64,000 nucleotides of DNA from Shinella yambaruensis (GCF_022899355.1 NZ_JALJCK010000003.1:62001-126000), one strand, 5' to 3'; shown: positions 7,757 through 17,728, counted from the first letter of the stretch. Numbers and translations: made by a program. Notes: generated from the letters alone by a model not told the origin.

Positions 7757-10700
7757 TCAGTTGACACCCGGCAGTGCGTCGAAATTCAGGTTCTGCCCGC
7801 TGTCGACGGGCGGCAGTTCGCCGCCCCGCTCCACGCCCTCCTCCGGCGAAACCGGAAGGCGGCGGCGTTCCGCCTCTTCCTCCGCCCGGCGGGCCTCATC
7901 CGCCGCGCGCTGCTCGGCGCGGCGGCGGGCCTGTTCCTCGACCTCCAGCAGGCGGCGTGCGTCGTCCGCGGCCTTGCGGCGAGCGCTTTCGGCCGCTTCC
8001 GCCGCTTCCCGCGCGGTCAGTTCCTGCTCGGCGCGCGCGCGCGCCTCCGCACGACGACGCTGCTCTTCCTCCATCTGCAGGCGCATCGCCTCGGCCAGTG
8101 CGGCCCGCGCCTCGGCGCGCGAACGATAGAGGGCCGCCTCGCGCCTGAGCCGCTGCTTTTCCAGCACGTTGGCCTGCAGGGTCTCCACCCGGCGGCGTTC
8201 CGTCTCGAAGCGCCGCAGCGAGAGGTAATTGGCGAGCGGCTGCACGTCGAGCGCAACACCCGGCGCCTCCACGAGGCCGCGATAGTCAAGCACCACTTCG
8301 GGCTCCGCGCCCGCCAGTGCCTCCTCGCCGGCCGCGTAGGTGACGGACAGCCGGCCCGCCATCGCATCGCCGGCAAGGTCAATATCCGCATCGCCGGAGA
8401 AACCGGCCCTGCCATCTCCTACCGTCACGCTCTGGACGCGCAGCTTGCCGCCGGCAAGCGCGAAGGGCATGCGCACCGTGCCCAGCGCCGCCTCGCCCTT
8501 GAGGATCGCATCCGCCGCGAACCCGGCGACGCGCTCGGGCGTGATATCACCCTCGATACCGTCGGCCGCCGTCAGCAGCGCCGGCAGCGCGCCGGTATCG
8601 AGCCCGCGCAAGGTGAGATCAGAGAGCCGCGCCTCGCCCGAGCCGCTGGCGCCCTCAACCATGGCGCGCACGCTTTTGCCGGAGGCGTCGACGGCCAGTG
8701 TCACATCCGCCTTGCCCATGGCGACGGCGCCCTGCGGGCCGCTCCAGACGATCCTTGCCAAATCGGCGCCGGAAAGCTCCGCCCGTGCCTCGAACAGGCC
8801 GTTCTCCTCCGCATTGGCGACCTTGAGCCGTCCGGCAAGCCGGCCGCCCAGCCAGTCGCCCGCCATGTCGGTCAGCGCCAGTTCGCCCCCCTTCCAGACG
8901 AGGTTGCCCGAAAATCCCTCCACCGCGCCGTAGAGCCCCGGCCAGAACGCCCCGGCCTGCAGCGCGACGGACACATCGGCGGCATCCTGAAGCGGCTGCA
9001 CGAGCGGCGCGGTGTTCAGCCCGCCGTCAAGGGGATCCGTCACCGGCCCGGCGACAGCCTCGGCGAGGAAGGCGAAATCGACCGTATCGAAGCGCAGCGC
9101 GCCCGTTCCCTTGAGCGTCGCCGCCGTGCGGTCGAGCGTCAGGCGGCCGGAAAAGGCATTGCGGTCGGCCTCCCCGGCAATGTCGGTGATCGTGATGGCC
9201 TCGGCGCTCGTGGCGACGGACGCCTGCAGGGCAAGCGGCAGGCCGGCGCCGGCCTGCGGCACGGCGATGCCGTTCATCATCAGATAGGGCTCGATGTCGT
9301 CGCTTTTCACCGAAAGCGCGAGCGCACCGGCCGGGAAACCGGCGGCGGAGAGCGCGGCCGTGCCCTTGATGGAGATCGTCGTGCTGCCCGCGTTGAAGGC
9401 CGCAGAGACATCGGCCGGACCGTCCTCCGGCTGCGTCACGCGGAAGGTGACGCTGCCGTCGGGGTCCGCATCGAAGGGCAATGGGTCGAGCCCGACCTGC
9501 CCGGCCAGCACGACCGACTGCGGATTGAAGATGCTGCCTTCAAGCTCGAAATTGCGTCCCACCAGCAGGTCGGCGGGTGTCGCGGCGGAGAATCTCATCT
9601 CGACCCGCCCGTCATTGACCGGGCCGCTGAGCGTCAGCGTCGCCGGATTCTCCGCCCCTGAGACGGCCAGGCGGACGGCGAGGTCCGCATTGTCGTAATA
9701 GCCGGAATTGGCAAGGAAACGGGCGAGCACGGGATGGGCCGGCAAGTGCCGCGCCAGCAGCTCGGCCACCGGACGCATCGCGGCCGCCTTCACCCTCACG
9801 TCGAGCCCGGCGCTCGGCGCAAGAAGCGAGCCCCCGAGCGTGCCGCTGGCCGAGACGGCCGCGCCGTCCAGCGAGGCGATGTTGAGGCGGCTCAGCGTCA
9901 GAAGGCCATCCTTGACGGACAGCGCCGCGTTGACGCCGGAGGCGCTTTCGCCGAAGGCGAGGAAACGATCGGCCTTGACGTCAAGCGCGATCGAATGATC
10001 CAGCACGGTCGAAAGCGAGGCATCGCCCGCGACAAGGCCGACAAGCGCCTGGAGCGATTCCAGCGCGACTTCGTTGCCGCGCAATTGCAGCGACAGGGTG
10101 GGCGCGGCGTCCGCGCGCGATTCCCGCTCGATACGCCCGAGCAGCGAGGCGCCGCCGATGGCGATTTCGAGGTTTTCGAAGCGCTGCAGTTCGTCGGTGA
10201 GGCTCACTTCGGCGGAAAAGCCCGCCGTCTTGAGCTTGCGGATTTCCGGATCCACGGATCCGGCAAGCCATGTCGCCAGCCCCGACGGCTGGTTCGAGGC
10301 GACCAGCAGGTCGCCGACGAAGCCGCGGTTCTGCCTGAGCGTCAGCCGGCCCTTGGCCTCCAGCGTGGTGCGGCCGGGCAGAAGCGCATCCGCCCGGTCG
10401 ATCCGCCAGCCCTCGCCGTCCGGCTTCACGTCGAGACGCACCTCGCGCACCGTCGTGTCGCCGACCACCACGGCCGGCAGGAACAGGCTGGCGCGGCCGG
10501 GCACCTGCGGGATCGGGATGTCGGCGGCGATCGCCAGCAGCGCCTGGAGCCGCTGGCGGGCGGAAACCTGCGGGTTGCGGCCGGTCTTGCCCCCCTCGCC
10601 GTTGTTGCCGATGCGCGAGACGTCGATCTGCTGGCCGTCGGCGATCAGGAGGAACTCCGGTGCGCGGCCGGTGTCGAGCGTCGCCTCGCCCGTCACCACA

Positions 10701-11554
10701 TAGGGGTCCTCGTGCGGGCCGGCCTCGAGGCGATAGTCCGGAACGCGGATGCGCTCGTTGGAAAGCTCGAATTTTCCGGCGACGCGGATCGGATCGGCCG
10801 GCCCCTCACCCTTCGGCCGCGGCTTTTCCGCGATGGTGAAGTCGCCGTGATATTGCGGGCGGAAATCGACGACCTTCAGCGCACCGTCGAGATCGGCGGT
10901 GAAGGCGAGCCGGTCGGGCACGATGCGGGCGCGCAGGGAAAGCGCGCCGTTCTCCGCCTGGCCGCTCGAAAGCTGGAAGGCCCCGCTCTCGCCATCGAGC
11001 GCCGCGCGCCCGTCGATGCGCCACGGGCCGGCGAGCGACTTTGCCGAGACCTGCGCATCAAGGCCGGTGACATGGCGGGTGCGACCGGTCTGCGCATCGA
11101 CGAATTCGATCTCGCCGCCGGTGATCGCGACATTTTCGAGGATGACAGTGCGGGCCGGGATATCGGACTTGCGGCCACGCGCCCAGTCCAGCGTGCCGTC
11201 CTCGAAAAGCCTGATGCGCGCCTTCGGCTCCTCGATGCGCATGTCGAAGATCAGCGCCTCGCCGGAGAGGAACGGCGCCAGTTCCGCATCCATGGAGAAG
11301 CGCGCCACCTCGACCAGCGGCTGCCCGTCCTCGGGCGCCCCGACACGCACGTCGTTGAGCGTCACGGAGGGGAACGGGATCAGGCGGGCATCGACGCTGC
11401 CATGCACCACGACGGTGCGGCCCATGATGCGGCTCGCCTCGCGCTCGAAATCCTGGCGGAAGCTGGTCCAGTCGACGAAGAGCGGCGCGAGCAGCGCCGC
11501 AAAGAGCGCCACGACCACCAAGCCGCCAACGAAGAGCATGATTCTCGAAAGCAC
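7757..11554 (-). CDS. AsmA-like envelope protein, 1265 residues
   Basis: A very large AsmA-family protein, a group of inner-membrane-anchored periplasmic bridge-like proteins linked to outer membrane assembly and lipid transfer. One N-terminal membrane anchor lies at residues 5-27 (IMLFVGGLVVVALFAALLAPLFV), followed by the AsmA signature DWTSFRQDFEREASRIMGRTVVVHGSVDARLIPFPSVTLNDV and about 1,070 residues of beta-rich repeats. The last 145 residues change abruptly to an Arg/Glu/Ala-rich, probably coiled-coil segment (about 1120-1235) with a short Pro-rich end. The gene lies 42 bases after the flavoprotein gene on the same strand. Membership of the family is clear; the transported lipid, if any, is unknown. 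Confidence 0.88.
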   Translation of the reverse strand: MLSRIMLFVGGLVVVALFAALLAPLFVDWTSFRQDFEREASRIMGRTVVVHGSVDARLIPFPSVTLNDVRVGAPEDGQPLVEVARFSMDAELAPFLSGEALIFDMRIEEPKARIRLFEDGTLDWARGRKSDIPARTVILENVAITGGEIEFVDAQTGRTRHVTGLDAQVSAKSLAGPWRIDGRAALDGESGAFQLSSGQAENGALSLRARIVPDRLAFTADLDGALKVVDFRPQYHGDFTIAEKPRPKGEGPADPIRVAGKFELSNERIRVPDYRLEAGPHEDPYVVTGEATLDTGRAPEFLLIADGQQIDVSRIGNNGEGGKTGRNPQVSARQRLQALLAIAADIPIPQVPGRASLFLPAVVVGDTTVREVRLDVKPDGEGWRIDRADALLPGRTTLEAKGRLTLRQNRGFVGDLLVASNQPSGLATWLAGSVDPEIRKLKTAGFSAEVSLTDELQRFENLEIAIGGASLLGRIERESRADAAPTLSLQLRGNEVALESLQALVGLVAGDASLSTVLDHSIALDVKADRFLAFGESASGVNAALSVKDGLLTLSRLNIASLDGAAVSASGTLGGSLLAPSAGLDVRVKAAAMRPVAELLARHLPAHPVLARFLANSGYYDNADLAVRLAVSGAENPATLTLSGPVNDGRVEMRFSAATPADLLVGRNFELEGSIFNPQSVVLAGQVGLDPLPFDADPDGSVTFRVTQPEDGPADVSAAFNAGSTTISIKGTAALSAAGFPAGALALSVKSDDIEPYLMMNGIAVPQAGAGLPLALQASVATSAEAITITDIAGEADRNAFSGRLTLDRTAATLKGTGALRFDTVDFAFLAEAVAGPVTDPLDGGLNTAPLVQPLQDAADVSVALQAGAFWPGLYGAVEGFSGNLVWKGGELALTDMAGDWLGGRLAGRLKVANAEENGLFEARAELSGADLARIVWSGPQGAVAMGKADVTLAVDASGKSVRAMVEGASGSGEARLSDLTLRGLDTGALPALLTAADGIEGDITPERVAGFAADAILKGEAALGTVRMPFALAGGKLRVQSVTVGDGRAGFSGDADIDLAGDAMAGRLSVTYAAGEEALAGAEPEVVLDYRGLVEAPGVALDVQPLANYLSLRRFETERRRVETLQANVLEKQRLRREAALYRSRAEARAALAEAMRLQMEEEQRRRAEARARAEQELTAREAAEAAESARRKAADDARRLLEVEEQARRRAEQRAADEARRAEEEAERRRLPVSPEEGVERGGELPPVDSGQNLNFDALPGVN

Positions 11555-11596
11555 GCCGCCTGCCTTGAATTTCGTTTCACCGCCTCAGGATAACGA

Positions 11597-13018
11597 CTAA
11601 TTGCCCGAGAGGGTCGAAAAAATCTTGCCGGGGTTCAGAATGTTGTCCGGATCGAGCGCCTGCTTGATCTGCCGCATCAGCTGGACCGTGCCGCCGAGCT
11701 CGCCCGGCAGGAAGGCCTGCTTGCCCTGGCCGATGCCGTGTTCGCCGGTGCAGGTGCCGTCCATGGCGAGCGCCCGGGCATTGAGCCGGCCGACGAAGGC
11801 CTCCACCTCGGTGACATGCGCCGGGTCCTTGTCGTCGAAGACGAGGCTGACATGGAAATTGCCGTCGCCGGCATGGCCGACGATCGGCGCCAGGAGCCCG
11901 TGCTCCTCGATGTCGACCTCCGTTTCGGCCACGCAGTCGGCAAGGCGCGAGATCGGCACGCAGACATCGGTCGCGATCGCCTCCCAGCCGGGTCGCAGCG
12001 CCTTGGCCGACCAGTAGACATTGTGCCGCGCCTTCCAGAGCTTCGCGCGCTCCTCGGCGTCCGCGCTCCACTGGAACGTCCCGCCGCCGCATTCGGCGGC
12101 GATCGCGCCGAACTCCTCCGACTGCAGGCGCACGCTGTCCTCGTTGCCGTGGAACTCGACGAAAAGCGTCGGCTGCTCCGGCAGCGTCAGGCCGGAATAG
12201 GCGTTGCAGGCCTTGATCTGCAGCGTGTTGACGAGCTCGATGCGGGCGACGGGAATGCCGAGCTGGATGGTCATGATGACGGCATTGCAGGCGTCCTTCA
12301 GCGTCGGGAAGCCGCAGATGCCGCCGGCGATGACCGAGGGGATACCCTGGAGGCGCAGCGTGATCGAGGTGAGCACGCCGAGCGTGCCCTCGGCGCCGAC
12401 GAAGAGCCGCGTCAGGTCGTAGCCGGCGGAGGATTTTCGTGCGCGGCGGGCGGTGCGGATCTCCTCGCCGGTGGCCGTGACGGCGGTCACGGCGAGCACA
12501 TTGTCCTTCATCGTACCGTAGCGCACCGCATTGGTGCCCGAGGCGCGCGTCGAGGTCATGCCGCCGATCGAGGCATTCGCGCCGGGATCGATCGGGAAGA
12601 ACAGGCCGGTATCGCGCAGGTAGACGTTCAGCTCCTCGCGCGTGATGCCGGGCTCGACGGTGCAGTCGAGGTCTTCGGCATTGACCTCCAGCACCCGCTT
12701 CATGTTGCTGAAATCAATGGAGATGCCGCCGTTCGGCGCGTTCACCTGCCCCTCCAGCGAGGAGCCCGTGCCGAAGGGGATGACCGGCACCTTCAGTTCG
12801 GCGCAAAGGGAGACGACGGCCTTCACCTCGTCGGCATTCTCGACGAAGACGACGCCGTCCGGCAGCTGGGCGGGAATATAGGTGGTGGTGTGCGCATGCT
12901 GGGCACGGATCGCCGCGCCCGTCTGGAACCGCGCCCCGAATCGCCCGGCAAGACGCGGCAGCGCCGCGGCGATGCCCTCCTCGTTGCGCGTGCCGCCCGT
13001 GATATCCGCCAAAGCCAT
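11597..13018 (-). CDS. FAD-linked D-lactate dehydrogenase (cytochrome)-like oxidase
   Basis: FAD-dependent 2-hydroxyacid dehydrogenase of the GlcD/DLD family, passing electrons to cytochrome or quinone. It has 473 residues. The FAD-binding PCMH domain shows PVIPFGTGSSLEGQ (about 85-98), DPGANASIGGM and GTNAVRYGTMKDNVL; the FAD-linked oxidase C-terminal domain shows GHAGDGNFH (metal/substrate histidines), GTCTGEHGIGQGK and a terminal DPDNILNPGKIF. The start is ATG at 13018, preceded by a short dyad. D-lactate is the closest substrate by overall pattern, but glycolate or another 2-hydroxyacid cannot be excluded from sequence alone; the accessory GlcE and GlcF genes are absent, which favours a single-subunit enzyme. 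Confidence 0.87.
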   Translation of the reverse strand: MALADITGGTRNEEGIAAALPRLAGRFGARFQTGAAIRAQHAHTTTYIPAQLPDGVVFVENADEVKAVVSLCAELKVPVIPFGTGSSLEGQVNAPNGGISIDFSNMKRVLEVNAEDLDCTVEPGITREELNVYLRDTGLFFPIDPGANASIGGMTSTRASGTNAVRYGTMKDNVLAVTAVTATGEEIRTARRARKSSAGYDLTRLFVGAEGTLGVLTSITLRLQGIPSVIAGGICGFPTLKDACNAVIMTIQLGIPVARIELVNTLQIKACNAYSGLTLPEQPTLFVEFHGNEDSVRLQSEEFGAIAAECGGGTFQWSADAEERAKLWKARHNVYWSAKALRPGWEAIATDVCVPISRLADCVAETEVDIEEHGLLAPIVGHAGDGNFHVSLVFDDKDPAHVTEVEAFVGRLNARALAMDGTCTGEHGIGQGKQAFLPGELGGTVQLMRQIKQALDPDNILNPGKIFSTLSGN

Positions 13019-13025
13019 CGTAAGG

Positions 13026-13043
13026 TCCTCAATTCCGTGAGGA
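13026..13043. promoter_or_regulatory. Dyad in the leader of the D-lactate dehydrogenase-like gene
   Basis: TCCTCA and TGAGGA flank a 6-base centre, 8 bases upstream of the start codon at 13018. It could be an operator for an unseen regulator or a leader hairpin that also contains the ribosome-binding site (AGGA-type). No nearby regulator gene is evident. Confidence 0.35.
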
Positions 13044-13107
13044 TTTACTCAGCAAATTGGCGGGCGGCTGTCCAGCCGCAATTGCGCGCAGGATGCAAGT
13101 CTTGGTA

Positions 13108-13246
13108 GCCCCTCATCCGGCCTGCCGGCCACCTTCTCCCCGCAAGCGGGGCGAAGGGATATGCTGCACCGATTTCCCCAACAAATACCCGTTCGTCAGG
13201 CAAGTCCCCTCTCCCCGCTTGCGGGGAGAGGGTTATGGTGAGGGGC
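13108..13246. repeat. RIME-like intergenic mosaic repeat, copy A
   Basis: Starts CCCCTCATCCGGCCTGCC and contains two palindromic blocks, one around CCCCGCAAGCGGGG and one around CCCCGCTTGCGGGG, before ending GGTGAGGGGC. The first 50 bases differ from copy C at 51567 by one base. It lies between the lactate dehydrogenase-like gene and the RND permease gene. The pattern matches the rhizobial intergenic mosaic element class (RIME). Each block can form a stable hairpin in RNA, which may limit read-through or protect 3' ends. Confidence 0.85.
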
Positions 13247-13279
13247 AACTCGCCACAGGGCGGATAGCGCCGTGAGGCT

Positions 13280-16200
13280 TCACTCCGCCGCCTGCGGCAG
13301 GGCTTCCGCCGGCGGCGGCAACGCCTCGTCCTTGCGCTTGCCGAGCGTCTCGGCATGGGCAAGCTCGGCGGCGAGGCGCTTTTCCTCGTCGGCATGCGGG
13401 CTGGTGAAGCCGGCGATGACGAGATAGGCGACGGGCGTCAGGTAGAGCGTGACGACGGTGGCAAGGCCGAGGCCGCCGACCAGCACCCAGCCGAGCGAGA
13501 TGCGCGCCTCCGCGCCCGCCCCGCTGGCGAGGATCAGCGGCAGGGCGCCGACGACGGTGGCGATCATTGTCATCAGGACCGGGCGCAGGCGGATGTTCGA
13601 GGCGTCTTCGATGGCGCTGCGGATATCCTGCCCGCGGTCGCGCAGCTGGTTGGCGAACTCGACGATCAGGATGCCGTTCTTCGCCATGATGCCGACGAGC
13701 AGCACGAGCCCGATCTGGCTGTAGATGTTCAGCGTCGTTCCCGTCATGATCATCGCGAAGACGGCGCAGGCAAGCCCCAGCGGCACCGTCACCATGATGA
13801 TGATCGCGCTGACGAAGCTCTCGAACTGCGCGGCGAGCACGAGGAAGATGATGGCGAGCGCGAAGCCGAAGGTGATGAAGAGCCCGTTCGAATTCTCCTG
13901 CAGCGTCGCCGCTTCCGCCATGGGCAGCACGCGGGAACCTTCCGGCAGCAGCGGCGCGGCCATCTCCTGAACCATGGAAAGCGCCTCGCCGAGCGCCAGA
14001 CCGTCCTTCAGGCCGGCGGAAAGCGAGACGGCGCGCAGCTGCTGTTCGCGCGAAAGCTGCGGGGCGACGGCCTTCTCCTCCAGCGAGGCGATGGACGACA
14101 TGGGCACGATCTTGCCGTCGCCGGTCTTCAGGAAGATGTTCTCCAGGTCCATCGGGTCGTTGATCGGCTGCGTCGTCGAGGACAGCTTGACGGGATAGGC
14201 CTGCCCCTCGACATAGATGTCGACGACGCTCGTGCCTTCCAGCATGGCCTGCAAGGCCGCGGAAAGACCGGTGATGTCGATGCCGAGATCGGCGGCGCGC
14301 TCGCGGTTGACGGTCACGGAAAGCTGCGCCTGGTTGGCCTCGTAGTTCAGCCGCACGTTCTGGAAGCGCCCGCTGTCCTCGATCTGGCGCACGAGTTCGG
14401 CGGCCGCATTGCCGAGCTTGGTGTAGTCGTTGCCGACCAGCGCGACCTGCAGGCCGTTGCCGGCGCCGCGGATGCCGAGGCTGTTCGGCTGCATGGCGAA
14501 GGCGCGCACCGAGGGCACGGCGCCGACCGCCGCGTTGATGTCCTGCACGATCTGCTGCTGCGTGCGCTCGCGCTCGCCCCAGGGCGCCAGCGTCAGCACC
14601 ATGAAGCCGCTGTTCGTCGAGCCGCCCTGGCCGGAGATCGAGAAGATGTTGACGATCTCGCCGCTGTTGTAGAGCGGGCGCAGCTTGTTCTCGATCAGCT
14701 TCATCTGGTCCTGCGCATATTCCAGCGACACGCCCTGCGGCGCGTTCACGCGCAGCATGACCATGGACCGGTCCTCGCTCGGCGTCAGCTCGGACTTGAT
14801 GGTGAAGAAGGAGGTGGCGCCCGCCGCGGTGAAGATGAGCGCCACGACGAAGACGATGAAGGGCGCGCCGAGGCAGGCATGCAGCGTCGAGCGGTAGAGG
14901 CGCGAGGCCGCGCCGCCGATGCGGGCGAGAAGGCCCGTATGCGCGTGCGTCATGTCCTTGGTCAGCATGCGCGAGGCCAGCATCGGGCACAGCGTCAGCG
15001 CCACGAAGGAGGAGAGCAGGATGGCGAAGGCGAGCACGAAGCCGAATTCGCGGAAGAGACGCCCCGCCTGCCCGGGCAGGAAGGAAAGCGGGATGAACAC
15101 GGCGGCGAGCGTCGCCGTCGTGGCGATGACGGCGAAGAACACCTCCAGCGTGCCGAGGATGGCGGCCGCGCGCGGCTTCAGGCCTTCGGCCCGGCGGCGC
15201 ACGATGTTTTCGAGGACGACGATCGCGTCGTCCACCACGAGACCCGTCGCCAGCACGATCGCAAGCAGCGTGAGGATGTTGACGGAGAAGCCGGCCATGT
15301 AGATGGCCGCGATCGTGCCGATCAGCGCGATCGGCATGCTGATCGTCGGGATCAGCGTCGCGCGCCAGTCGAGCAGGAAAAGATAGATGACGAGCGTGAC
15401 GATCGACACCGCGACGATGAGCGCGATCTCCACTTCGTGGATCGCGCCGTCGATGAAGACGGCGTCGTCGCTGGTGATCTTGATCTCGGTGCCCTCCGGC
15501 AGGATGTTGGCGAACTGCGCCACCATCTGCTTCACGCCGGCGGAGATATCGAGCGTGTTGGACTGCGCCTGGCGGATGATGCCGAGGCCGATGCCTTGCC
15601 GGCCGTTGGAGCGCAGCGCGGTGGAGCCCTCGTCCGGCCCCAGCGTCACCAGGGAGACGTCGCCGAGACGCACGCGGTTCTTCAGGATCAGGTTTTCGAA
15701 GTCGGCAGGCGTTTCCAGATCCGCCGTCGCGCGCACGGTGATGTCCTGGCTCTGGCTCTTCAGCGAGCCGGCGGGCACGTCGAAGGCGGCCGTCGCCAGC
15801 GCGTTGCGCAGGTCCGCGACCGTAAGGCCGCGCGCGGCGAGCTTCGACTGGTCGACGTCGACGCGGAAGATCTTCTCCTGGTCGCCATAGACGGCGACAT
15901 CGGCAACGCCCTCCACGGAGGCGAGCCGGTCGGTGATCTCGTTTTCGGCAAGAAGCGTCAGGTCCTCGAGCGAGAGCGTGTCCGAGGTGAGCGCCAGGCG
16001 CATGATCGGCTGGCTGTCCGCATCCGCCTTGACGACGCGCGGTTCGTCGGCCCCGTCGGGGATCTGGTTCGCCACGCGGCCGAGCGCGTCGCGCACGTCG
16101 TTGGCGGCCTGGTTGACGTCGGTCGTGTCGGAGAATTGCAGGGTGACGCGGCTGCGGCCGAAGGAAGAGGACGAGGAAATGTCCTTGATGCCCTGGACGC

Positions 16201-16456
16201 GCGAGACGGCGCCCTCGATCACATCGGTCAGCTCGCGGTCGACGGTTTCCGGCGAGGCACCGTCGAACGTCGTGGAGACGCTGATCACCGGCTGGTCGAC
16301 GGAGGGCAGCTCGCGGATCTCCACACCGTTGAACGCCGCAAGTCCGGCGACGACGATCAGCGTGTTGAGCACGAGGGCGAAGATCGGCCGGCGGATGAAG
16401 AGCGCGGTGAACCCCGCCTTGCCGGATGTATCCAGTCCGCTTGCCCCGCCCGACAT
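13280..16456 (-). CDS. RND efflux permease, HAE1/AcrB type (first pump)
   Basis: Proton-driven inner-membrane exporter subunit of a tripartite efflux pump. It has 1,058 residues, normal for AcrB-like proteins. It begins MSGGASGLDTSGKAGFTALFIRRPIFALVLN (first membrane helix) and shows periplasmic loops and the central conserved segment GLVVDDAIVVLENIVRR in helix 4, the region with proton-relay aspartates; a second set of helices begins around LHACLGAPFIVFVV. The start at 16456 overlaps the stop of the adaptor gene (TAATG), so the two are coupled. The frame is open further upstream but that is antisense-like sequence inside the adaptor gene. No outer-membrane channel gene is adjacent; a shared TolC-like protein would be needed. 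Confidence 0.94.
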   Translation of the reverse strand: MSGGASGLDTSGKAGFTALFIRRPIFALVLNTLIVVAGLAAFNGVEIRELPSVDQPVISVSTTFDGASPETVDRELTDVIEGAVSRVQGIKDISSSSSFGRSRVTLQFSDTTDVNQAANDVRDALGRVANQIPDGADEPRVVKADADSQPIMRLALTSDTLSLEDLTLLAENEITDRLASVEGVADVAVYGDQEKIFRVDVDQSKLAARGLTVADLRNALATAAFDVPAGSLKSQSQDITVRATADLETPADFENLILKNRVRLGDVSLVTLGPDEGSTALRSNGRQGIGLGIIRQAQSNTLDISAGVKQMVAQFANILPEGTEIKITSDDAVFIDGAIHEVEIALIVAVSIVTLVIYLFLLDWRATLIPTISMPIALIGTIAAIYMAGFSVNILTLLAIVLATGLVVDDAIVVLENIVRRRAEGLKPRAAAILGTLEVFFAVIATTATLAAVFIPLSFLPGQAGRLFREFGFVLAFAILLSSFVALTLCPMLASRMLTKDMTHAHTGLLARIGGAASRLYRSTLHACLGAPFIVFVVALIFTAAGATSFFTIKSELTPSEDRSMVMLRVNAPQGVSLEYAQDQMKLIENKLRPLYNSGEIVNIFSISGQGGSTNSGFMVLTLAPWGERERTQQQIVQDINAAVGAVPSVRAFAMQPNSLGIRGAGNGLQVALVGNDYTKLGNAAAELVRQIEDSGRFQNVRLNYEANQAQLSVTVNRERAADLGIDITGLSAALQAMLEGTSVVDIYVEGQAYPVKLSSTTQPINDPMDLENIFLKTGDGKIVPMSSIASLEEKAVAPQLSREQQLRAVSLSAGLKDGLALGEALSMVQEMAAPLLPEGSRVLPMAEAATLQENSNGLFITFGFALAIIFLVLAAQFESFVSAIIIMVTVPLGLACAVFAMIMTGTTLNIYSQIGLVLLVGIMAKNGILIVEFANQLRDRGQDIRSAIEDASNIRLRPVLMTMIATVVGALPLILASGAGAEARISLGWVLVGGLGLATVVTLYLTPVAYLVIAGFTSPHADEEKRLAAELAHAETLGKRKDEALPPPAEALPQAAE

Positions 16457-17628
16457 TACGAGCCCTCCGACACGGAGGACGTCACCTGGCCGTCCTGCTC
16501 GGCCACGGTGCGCACCGCGCCGCCCGGCCTCAGCGTCTGCACGCCTTCGGTGACGATCTGGTCGCCCTCGGCGATCTCGGCCTTCACGAGAACCTTGTCC
16601 GGATTGCGCTGCACGATATGGACCGGCACGCGCTCGACCGTCTCGCCCTTCACCCGCCAGACATAGGAGCCTTCGGCGCTCCACAGCACGGAAAGCGGAT
16701 CGACGCTCGGATAGAGGTCGCCGGCAAAGCGCATGGTCACCTGGAAGGACATGCCCGCGCGCAGGAGGTCCTCGGGATTGTCGATCTGGGCCCGCACGCG
16801 AAGCGTCCGGCTCTCCTGGTCGATGCGGTTGTCGATGGCCTGCACCTCGCCGGTGAAGGTTTCGCCCGGCCGCGCGACCGCCGTCGCCGTCACGGCGCCG
16901 CCGACACGCACGCTCGTCGCAAACCGCTCCGGCACCCAGAAATCGACAAGGATTTCCGAACGGTCGTCGATGCGGGCGATTGCCGACGACGTGGTGACGT
17001 AATCGCCGGGATTGACGGAGATGATGCCGACGACGCCGCCATAGGGCGCGGTGATGTCGCGGCGGCGCAGCGTCAGCTCCGCGTTCTGCAAGGCGAGTTC
17101 CGCAGCCTGCAGCGCCGTCTGGGCGTCCTGCAGCTCGGCGGTACTCATGGTGGATTTCAGGTTCTCGATGCGCGTCAGCTTCTGCCGGGCGCTGTCGCGC
17201 GCCACGCGCGCCTGGTCGGCGGTGATGCGCTGCTCGTCGCTGTCGAGGCGGGCGATCACCTGCCCCTGCTCCACCCGGTCGCCGGATTTCACCAGTACTT
17301 CCGTGAGGTTCCCGGTGGCATAAGGCGTGACGGTCACCGTGCGGATCGCCTCGCCGTCGCCGATGGCGTTGAGCCGGTCGTTGACGACGGACATGGCCAC
17401 AGGCTTGGTGGCGACAAGCGCCGGGCCGCCGCCGAAGCCGCCGCGGCGGCCACCTTCGCGGCCGCCCTGCGCCTCGCCTTCGCCGGCCGGCGCGATGGCC
17501 GCAACGAGCGTGCCGGGCAGGCCCGTAGCCTCCAGCGTGGCATTCGCCCCGGGCACGAAGCGACCCCAGAGCAAGACCCCGGCCGAAAGGACGCCGAGGC
17601 TTATGAGGAGCTGTTTCCAAACCCGCAT
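16456..17628 (-). CDS. RND efflux periplasmic adaptor subunit (first pump)
   Basis: Membrane-fusion protein linking the permease to an outer-membrane channel. From ATG 17628 it has 390 residues: an N-terminal membrane anchor (MRVWKQLLISLGVLSAGVLLWG), a Gly/Arg-rich linker near residues 50-70, a biotinyl-lipoyl-like half motif (GDRVEQGQVIARLDSDEQ), an alpha-helical hairpin (about 130-190), and the second half motif RRDITAPYGGVVGIISVNPGDYV. The frame extends 28 codons upstream, but ATG 17628 puts the anchor at the N-terminus. It is the first gene of a two-gene operon and is preceded by two TTACCGAAATGTAAG repeats about 100-150 bases upstream. Confidence 0.93.
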   Translation of the reverse strand: MRVWKQLLISLGVLSAGVLLWGRFVPGANATLEATGLPGTLVAAIAPAGEGEAQGGREGGRRGGFGGGPALVATKPVAMSVVNDRLNAIGDGEAIRTVTVTPYATGNLTEVLVKSGDRVEQGQVIARLDSDEQRITADQARVARDSARQKLTRIENLKSTMSTAELQDAQTALQAAELALQNAELTLRRRDITAPYGGVVGIISVNPGDYVTTSSAIARIDDRSEILVDFWVPERFATSVRVGGAVTATAVARPGETFTGEVQAIDNRIDQESRTLRVRAQIDNPEDLLRAGMSFQVTMRFAGDLYPSVDPLSVLWSAEGSYVWRVKGETVERVPVHIVQRNPDKVLVKAEIAEGDQIVTEGVQTLRPGGAVRTVAEQDGQVTSSVSEGS

Positions 17629-17728
17629 GCAATCTGTCTCCGAAGGAAGCGAACCGTCACCTGTTGCGGCGCGACATAGGCCAAGTATCCCGCTTTGAAA
17701 ATGAACGGGCAATGAAAGAATGTGATCA

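Noticed and set aside
9734-11593. 619-codon open frame on the plus strand within the AsmA-like gene
   Set aside because: Antisense to a well-supported AsmA-family gene; no signal, domain or start context.
13148-13217. Evenly spaced palindromes that might suggest a CRISPR array
   Set aside because: Only two palindromic blocks per element with a single spacer; repeats are inverted, not direct, and there are no cas genes.
13355-16666. 1,103-codon open frame on the plus strand opposite the first RND permease
   Set aside because: It is the antisense of a certain permease gene, rich in Arg, Asp, Gly and His with no recognisable domain; such frames arise in GC-rich genes whose third positions are G or C.
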